From assembly GCA_947179155.2 (NCBI GenBank), contig OX359267.1:37692998-37756997 (forward strand): a stretch of 64,000 bases of DNA. Direction: 5' to 3'. Within the stretch, counting starts at the first letter, position 1; every line of letters starts with the position of its first letter. Source of the DNA: Hedera helix (taxonomy: Eukaryota > Streptophyta > Magnoliopsida > Apiales > Araliaceae). Shown here one piece after another: positions 57,533 through 64,000 of this stretch. The notes beneath the pieces are model-generated. The model searched no databases. It worked only from the letters and a program-made list of their open reading frames with translations, and was not told the origin of the DNA. Both the position numbers and the translations under genes were made by a program.

Positions 57533-59877
57533 CTACATAAAAGCCAAAATAACAGTCATCATTTAAATATTGAGATCATTTAAAAAAATGTGTATTATTA
57601 CTTAAATATTACTTACCGATGTGCAACCATTGGACAATTTCTTTTGTCATGTTATTGTCCAACTTTGTCACAACCATGACAATGTTTAGCCTTTGAATTT
57701 TTTGTCTTTCCTAATGCCCTTTCTTTCCCTCCTTTAAGTCTTTTGCCACATCCTTTGGCCTTCACTTGATTTGGTTCATTATAAATATGGTCTTTAATAC
57801 AACTCATCTTCCCGAAGACTACATTTGCACCAGTTCCACATTGTGAACTTTTACCACTATCTACAACAAGATTGATTGATTTGAGTGCACGAGCCAAAAC
57901 ATTTTTATAAATATTAATTCCTTCTTGGCTTGTGAGGGCATTATCAATAACATCCAAAGAATATTGAATTAATTCACTCCGCTTGATTAGATATTCTTTG
58001 TCACTATTTATCATTATGCCACTTTCATTATCGACAACTATCTTGGAGTTTGCCTTCTTCGTCCACCTTCTCAAGATGTATTGTTGTGGTAATTCGTCTA
58101 AATCATGCATTTTGTGCAAGTAACCAAGCACGTGTCTACATGGTATTCCCATACTATCAAACTTGTGGCAACTACATGAAGCAAAACTCAATTCTTTGTC
58201 ATAAATAAGTTGTCGCACTCTGTGTCAAGCCTTTTTTCTATGAACTTTAAACACAGATTGATTGTTTGTCTCCTTAAGAAGCTCAAAACGGTAATTCAAG
58301 CATTCCCACATCTCATCTTTAAATTTATAAAACATTTCCTGAGTGTAAATCTCAACCATTTGGAACAAAAAGTCATGATTCATCTTCATTTTAAGCTTCT
58401 CAATCAAATCTTTGTGATCGACAAACAACTCTTCTTGACGTTGGCGTACTAGTCCCCTACTAAATTGAATCATGAAATCAACTAATAAATTTTTCTTAGA
58501 TACATATCTTTTGAAAAATGCATGAGAGCTTTCCGCTCGTTGGCTACTTGACATATTGACTGAGAAAACATGATTACAATAAGCAGACACCCAATTTAAA
58601 CGAATTTCATACATTGTTTATAACCATTTGTTGTCATGTAACCCGCTCCTCCCAACAAGATATGTCCATGTCAAATCAAACTCTTCTTTAGACTCCGAAT
58701 TCCAAATACAATCGGCAAATTCATTATAGTGAGCATTATACTTCACCAAGTCAAGTTTTTCAGAAAATTTTGTTATTATGTGCCAACTACAGTATCTATG
58801 AAAAGTATCCGGAAGAGGTTCTAAAATTGCTTTAGACATCGCGGGATCTTGATCAATAATGATCATTTTAGGGGCATCACCTGGCATAGCTTCTAAAAAT
58901 TGGTTGAAAAGCCAAACAAATGAATCTGAGGTCTCGTCACTTAAGAATGCACACGCAAAAATTATGGTTTGACCATGTTTGTTAACTCCCATCAGTGGTG
59001 CAAAAATCAGCCCATAGTGATTGGTGTTGTATGTCGTATCGAAGACGACTACATCACCATAAAAACTATATGCCCTTTTAAAGGTAGCACCGGCCCAAAA
59101 ATAATGTGTTATCCTCTGTTCATTATCGACCTTAATTTCATAACTGAATGATGGATTCTTGCCCTTTTCTAATTTGCAAAACTCACTAAACATTTCTCCA
59201 TCATGCCTTTTCAACTTATTACGTTTATCCCTTTCATAATTATATAAATCTGTTTGTGTACACCCAATGTTTTCAAACCCTGCAGCCTGTACTCCAAGGA
59301 AATTGAATTGTTGATGTGAAGGCATATTTATCATGGAAAGTTGTTGAGTCAAACATTTTTGCGCACTCGAAACACTTCGGTGAGATCTTAATAGATTCTT
59401 CTTTGATGGAGTTGTCAAAGGGTAACTATGACCCTCGATAAACTGGGTGACTACATATGCCCCAGAATTTATTTTCAGCACAGCTACCTTTGCTTTACAA
59501 CTCTCTTTTATCGATCCCTGACGCCTTTTAGTTTCAATATCCACAATTGTTATTCCCTTGCCTTGTTTAAAACAAATATACTCTTTCTTTTTCATTTCAT
59601 CACTTCCTTCAATTTTCTTAGTAGCCCAACTTCAAATACTAAATCCCGCCTCTTTAGCATATGCATTGTAGAAAGCTTTAAATTCATCTATTGTTTGAAA
59701 TTCTTTTCCAACACTAGGTTTGAGATGGTCGGCTACTTGCGGATTATAAATAAAATTTTCCCTACCTTCATCAGTCTCCCCTTCAATTCTCTTATTCTCT
59801 ACTTCCATTTCACTATTGTCTACATTATGACTACATTCATCACTACCTCGTACTTCATCCTCTACATTATCATCCAT
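57376..59877 (-). pseudogene. FAR1/FHY3-related (FRS) pseudogene with four in-frame stops
   Basis: The same family as 1082-3366 but a distinct member. The start is at 59877 (MDDNVEDEVRG). The FAR1 domain (FYNAYAKEAGFSI, then CFKQGKG, CKAKVAV and EGHSYP) is followed by the MULE core (VVVFDTTY, IDQDPAM, YCSWH), a SWIM finger (CSCHKFDSMGIPCRH), a basic stretch and a CCHC-like knuckle (CHGCDKVGQ). The large exon ends at a donor CG|GTAAGT (57617) and a last exon (57532-57376) finishes at TGA. The single frame carries stops at 59634-59632 (TGA), 58620-58618 (TAA), 58227-58225 (TGA) and 57654-57652 (TAA), with no frameshift. Each could come from CGA or CAA by C-to-T. Domain order and splice sites are otherwise intact, so it decayed recently by point mutation. 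Confidence 0.85.
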
Positions 59878-60960
59878 CCCTACAGTTAAAAAAAACAAAC
59901 AACATTGATTCTTATAAACAACATTAATTCTTTCACAAAACAAGTACATCTTAATGTGGCTCAAAATATATACTAAAAGTAGAGGATGAATCTGATAAAC
60001 AACATTATTTTTTTCGCCAAACAACATTGATTTATATATACAACATTAATTCTTGAGCTCTATTGGATGCCAAGTCACTAAGATGATTTTGGTGGCACAG
60101 TTCAAAAGTATACTAAATTATTTACAATAAGCAGCAATTGTTGTTATTATAGTTGATGTTGTGACATCTAGCCTAAAATTCAGCAACTTTAAGAAACTTA
60201 ACATATAAAACCATTCAGATAAAATTCAAATACAACTACCAACTACAGTCACCAGGCACATCATCCATCTTCATAACAATTTATGGTGTTGCAGAAACAT
60301 AATGTTACATTATTACTAAATTATTACTGGAAGAAACTTTTTTGGTGTTGTAGTAATTTTAAAAATGTATAATACTATACCACATCATATTGTATAACAC
60401 TAGCATTATGTTGGTCAAAAGTCATTATTGCTTTTCTTATATTGTATTGGGAGGAAGATTGGTTTCATCCTTAACGTTGACAATCAGGATTGCCAACTAA
60501 TTAATGGAAGCTTTTTTTTCCATTATTTAAACTCGAATGGAAGAACCTGCATTTTTAGGTAGATATTATATCATTTAGCTCGTGTGCGCACTCATTTAAT
60601 TTAAATATATCATCAGTAATATTGTTGGCTTTATGGGTAATGTCATAGATAAAGGTATGACTTATTCCTTAAATTAAAGAAATGCTTTGGCTCTATTGGA
60701 ATTCTGCAAGTCACTGAAGACTTGAAACTAATAAAAAGCCAAGAAGTTTATAATGGTGTCATCTCTTTATATTCATTCACAGCCAAGCAGCAGACAAAGG
60801 GGAGAGGAAAATCAATTCTAACCCACTTAAGAAACCCTAAATCCACCAATAATGAACATTATCAAAAATTACAAAATTAATAAAATGGTAGAGCTATACC
60901 TTCCGTTTGCTATGGCTTCAGTGGCTGGAGGTTTCAATTCTGTTCTAGTGAAGATTGGAG
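59878..60960 (-). promoter_or_regulatory. Upstream region and possible 5' UTR exon of the FRS pseudogene
   Basis: Near 60900-60960 the minus strand shows a leader-like stretch ending GGAAG|GTATAGC, a good donor, preceded by TCTCTCTCTC. A leader exon here with an intron to about 59890 is plausible. No other gene seen. Confidence 0.35.
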
Positions 60961-61157
60961 CTTCCGTTCGTGGTGAGAGAGAGAGGGCAGAGTTAGAGAA
61001 ATGATTTGTTCATTTAATCTGAGTAGATGCAAAAATTGTAAATTTTAATTTAGTTGACTCATTGCTTTGACAACCGACCCTCTTAAATGCCAACTCGTGT
61101 CTTTTGTTAGTTGGTTCGCTTTTGGTCCGCAACATTTGGTTCACTTCAGAAAGATTC

Positions 61158-61192
<35 letters not shown>

Positions 61193-61620
61193 TATAACAA
61201 TCCAAATGACTGAATTTTTTATTAATGATGAAGAGCATCTTTAACAACTGAAGGAAAAATACTCGAATGAATACCTTCCAACCGAAAAGTAGGAAATTCA
61301 AAAGTCGATATTTGAACTAAAACAACTAAAACATTAGCAATTGAGTTACCGATTCACCGAGTATGAGAAAAACTACACCCTGCAAATTGGTATCTTAACC
61401 AGGGTCGGCCTTATACAATAAAAAAAAAAAAAAAAAACTTGCGCTTTAGGCCCCATTTCAAAATAAGGTTCCAAATTTTTAAACACCATAAATAATTCAT
61501 ATAAAAAAATCTTATAAAAATATAAGTCCAAATAATCCTTTAGGGCCCATTATCCAATTCAAATATTAAATACCTAAAAAAAATTAACAATATAAAAAAA
61601 GTCTCATTTAAATAAAAAAA
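60961..61620. other. Intergenic DNA with short A and AT runs
   Basis: (AT)n at about 61158-61191 and a poly(A) run at 61419-61437 followed by a GGCCCC-containing dispersed sequence. No gene. Confidence 0.45.
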
Positions 61621-61631
61621 AATATTAATAT

Positions 61632-61880
61632 TCCCTGCGTCCCAAAATAAAGTCTTCCATTGACTTTTGTAGTCAAATTGACCATTTTTAAAATTAATAA
61701 TTAAACATATATATTTAGATTTTCAAAAAAAATAAACATTGAGATTAGTACTAAATTTTATGTAGTTTATAGACTTTTTACATATATATATTAAATAATA
61801 ATAAGATATATTGATTTGAAAAATGATCAATTTAACCATAAAAGTCAATGGATGACGTACCAAACATAAAAGATCTCATT
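61632..61880. mobile_element. Stowaway-like MITE
   Basis: The left part CCCTGCGTCCCAAAATAAAG resembles the CTCCCTCCGTCCC ends of plant Stowaway/mariner MITEs. CTTCCATTGACTTTT (from 61654) is mirrored by AAAAGTCAATGGA (to 61852), and GACCATTTTT by AAAAATGATC. The right outer end is degenerate and TA target sites were not confirmed. Confidence 0.6.
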
Positions 61881-62008
61881 TAGAAGTATCACTTCAGACC
61901 CAAATTGTCTAAAGTTACTCATGCTCTTAATAATAGACAATCTTCCATTAACGCACCTAAATTTTAGCTCTCCACACACCGACTGAGGAGTCGATTATCT
62001 ACAATACT

Positions 62009-62419
62009 TGTAATACTCGGTTCTTTTTTTTTTAGTCCTACATCACCAACCACTAAAACCTTCCCCTTCCCTTAGCCTATAAATATAACACTGACTTTTG
62101 TTTTATTTCACAAACATTAAGTACCTCATATTTGTGTGAGAAATTTTTTGTGTGAGAACCTTTTTGATGATGACCTACTTAGTTAAAATATTTTTCGATG
62201 TCGAGGACGTAGGCGGACTGCGAACCTCATAATTTTGGGTATGTCTCTTTTTCTTTCTTTGTATAATTATTTAATTTTCTGTATTAGTTTTAATTTTAAA
62301 GTTTTAATTTTCGTATGCTATTTAGTTTGTTAGTTGATATATTTTGGTATATCTTTGTTAGTAATTAGCATTTTAGAATATTAAATTAGTATTTTTGTAA
62401 CTTTAAAGTTTTGACAGAA

Positions 62420-62513
<94 letters not shown>

Positions 62514-63681
62514 TATATTTATTTGTAATAGAATTAAAAATGGAAAGAATATTTTTGTGAATATACTTATATGTATTTCGAAAGAAACAAGAATACTATT
62601 ATTTATTAATATATACGTTACCATAATTAGAATATTTATGTATGTATAACTTTAGGTAGAATTTTATTTAGAACAGAAGGATTTCAGATTCGCCTAAGAG
62701 AAAAAAAATGTGTAAAACTTAATCAATTGATTAACTATTTATTTATCAATTCCTTTATTTTGTTTAATTAGTTCTGACAGAGAGAATTTAATGAGTCAGT
62801 TTTGTAATATAATTTTGGGTATTACATTACTTATTCCGAGTACGGATTTCGTACTTCTTCAACGATATTCCTTTGATTTTAATTTGTTTGTTTTGTTCCT
62901 CATTAGAATTTGAATTTTATTTCGACATATTATTCATAGTCAAATACATATGATAATTTTGTTTGATTTTAGATATTCGTAACTTAACTTGTACTCTTTA
63001 GACTTATTAAGCATGTCTAGTATTTATTTTGATTATATAGAAATGTATATGCTAGTATATTTAGGAGACTTTGTGTCAATTTATTTCGGTTTAGTATATG
63101 CGTATTAGAACCCCTTTTGTGATATTGTGTCGCATTCATTGTGACATGGTATTTTTGTTAGAAAGTACCATAAGGTATACTTGAGCTATAACCACTTATA
63201 GGGGTACCACAGACATATCTCTGGGCACTAAGACATGACACCTTCTGTGACGATGTGATCAATCCACGGTGTCTCCATTTTGTGTTTCGGTGGGCATTTG
63301 GTGTTTTATTGTGGGAGGCGTATGAGTCGGCCCTAACATTTTGTTCTGTTTTGTTCTGCAATTTGGTGTTAAGCTCGGTATGAAAAAAACACAACCATTC
63401 AATTCAGCCTTTTATGTTGTTCAGTAAATCAGTTCAGTTCAATGGATCAGTTTCAGTTCAGTAAATTAGTTTAGTTTAGTATATTATGTTATTCATTTCA
63501 GTTCTTATTTCTATGCTCTATATCCGTACTAAGCATTTGGCTCATGCTGTGTTTTTCTTCTGGCAGGTATTCAGGGGAATCAAGGGCATGTGTGAAGAGA
63601 GTTCCTTTTTGTTTTGATATTCTACTCAGAGTTCATTTGTGTGTAGCCTCCCTTTCCACTAGTCGGGAAGAGGATGTTACA
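62009..63681 (+). mobile_element. 5' LTR (1673 bp) of an LTR retrotransposon leaving the window
   Basis: Starts TGTAATACTCGG, ends GAGGATGTTACA and is followed by a primer-binding site TGTTATCAGAGC (63686-63697, one mismatch to the initiator-Met PBS). A TATAAATA box lies only about 70 bp into the LTR (62079-62086). It contains (AAT)n at 62419-62504 and a field of TCAGTT words at about 63395-63510. The interior to 64000 shows no clear Gag yet. Its ends and PBS resemble the long-LTR Ty3/gypsy style in this window. Confidence 0.7.
62419..62504. repeat. (AAT)n microsatellite in the LTR
   Basis: About 28 uninterrupted units. Confidence 0.95.
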
Positions 63682-63685
63682 GAGT

Positions 63686-63697
63686 TGTTATCAGAGC
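63686..63697 (+). promoter_or_regulatory. Primer-binding site of the right-edge element
   Basis: TGTTATCAGAGC, four bases after the LTR end; 11 of 12 match to the plant initiator-Met PBS. Confidence 0.65.
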
Positions 63698-64000
63698 TGG
63701 GGTTCTTTCTTATAGAAAACCTATTTAGGTTTGACCTGTGAGTTATGGGTAGATATCTGGGATAGTTTTTTGTTCTGTTTGAAATTTTGTTCAGCTATCA
63801 TATGAGTTTGTATTTGAATTTGCCTTAAATCAATTTCGCTTTCGTCCGTTTTGTTTTATCGAGGCCTCGTAAAACCATTAGAGGTGGTGGAGACGATGAT
63901 AATGATGGCAACGTTAGTCGACACCACGGAGTACGTTTGTTCACCTTGTCATATAATTATGTGATGGATGTGCTATGTTCTATTTTTGGCATTCTTTTAG
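63698..64000 (+). other. Start of the interior of the right-edge retrotransposon
   Basis: Untranslated leader. A late segment (from about 63860) with GGTGGTGGAGACGATGATAATGATGG-type sequence, shown here only by its GATGATAATGATGG part, could be the start of a Gag frame, but it is cut by the window edge. Confidence 0.35.

Overview
This is a stretch of a plant nuclear genome, most likely a eudicot. It is AT-rich, its genes have many introns, and it is dominated by transposable elements. The plant signatures are a four-ACT-domain ACR gene, two FAR1/FHY3-related (FRS) genes, chromoviral and Tat-type Ty3/gypsy elements primed by initiator-Met tRNA, a TRIM and Stowaway-like MITEs. I cannot name the species.

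Genes. Three host-type genes are visible, all on the minus strand. (1) 1082-3366 is a FAR1-related gene with three coding exons and a single 1-nt frameshift near 2629. (2) 23255-33325 is an ACT-domain-repeat gene closest in my memory to Arabidopsis ACR3. It has seven coding exons (446 codons, every junction in phase), a probable leader exon near 36726-36925 and a TATA box at 36956-36964. (3) 57376-59877 is a second FAR1-related gene, a pseudogene with four stops in one unshifted frame, each of which could be a C-to-T change.

Mobile DNA, left to right. 8519-12396 is an internally deleted Ty1/copia relic split by a solo LTR (9141-12078, TSD AATTT). 12440-14590 is a decayed Tat/Ogre-type Ty3 pol. 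16802-20045 is a TRIM with TSD ATATT, split by a 2.5-kb solo LTR (17441-19919, TSD GTCTC). 23609-27861 is a very young, internally deleted Ty3/gypsy chromovirus (500-bp LTRs, 2 mismatches, TSD CAACT) inside the last intron of the ACR gene. 38775-55053 is bounded by hAT-like inverted ends and a near-perfect 8-bp duplication. It holds a 330-bp tandem repeat, a second solo LTR (39891-43173, TSD GTATT), Helitron-like termini, and a 5'-truncated Tekay/Del-type chromovirus with a very long 3' LTR that itself carries SINE-like and CACTA fragments. 62009-63681 is a 5' LTR with PBS of an element running off the right edge.

The remaining DNA is AT-rich intron or intergenic sequence with microsatellites, MITEs and small inverted repeats. 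The strongest observations are the in-frame RNase H/integrase deletion in the young chromovirus, the solo LTR nested in a TRIM, the two related solo LTRs whose promoter segments differ completely, the four same-frame stops of the second FRS gene, and the 16-kb nested hAT-like unit. All comparisons were made by eye; no alignment or database search was run.
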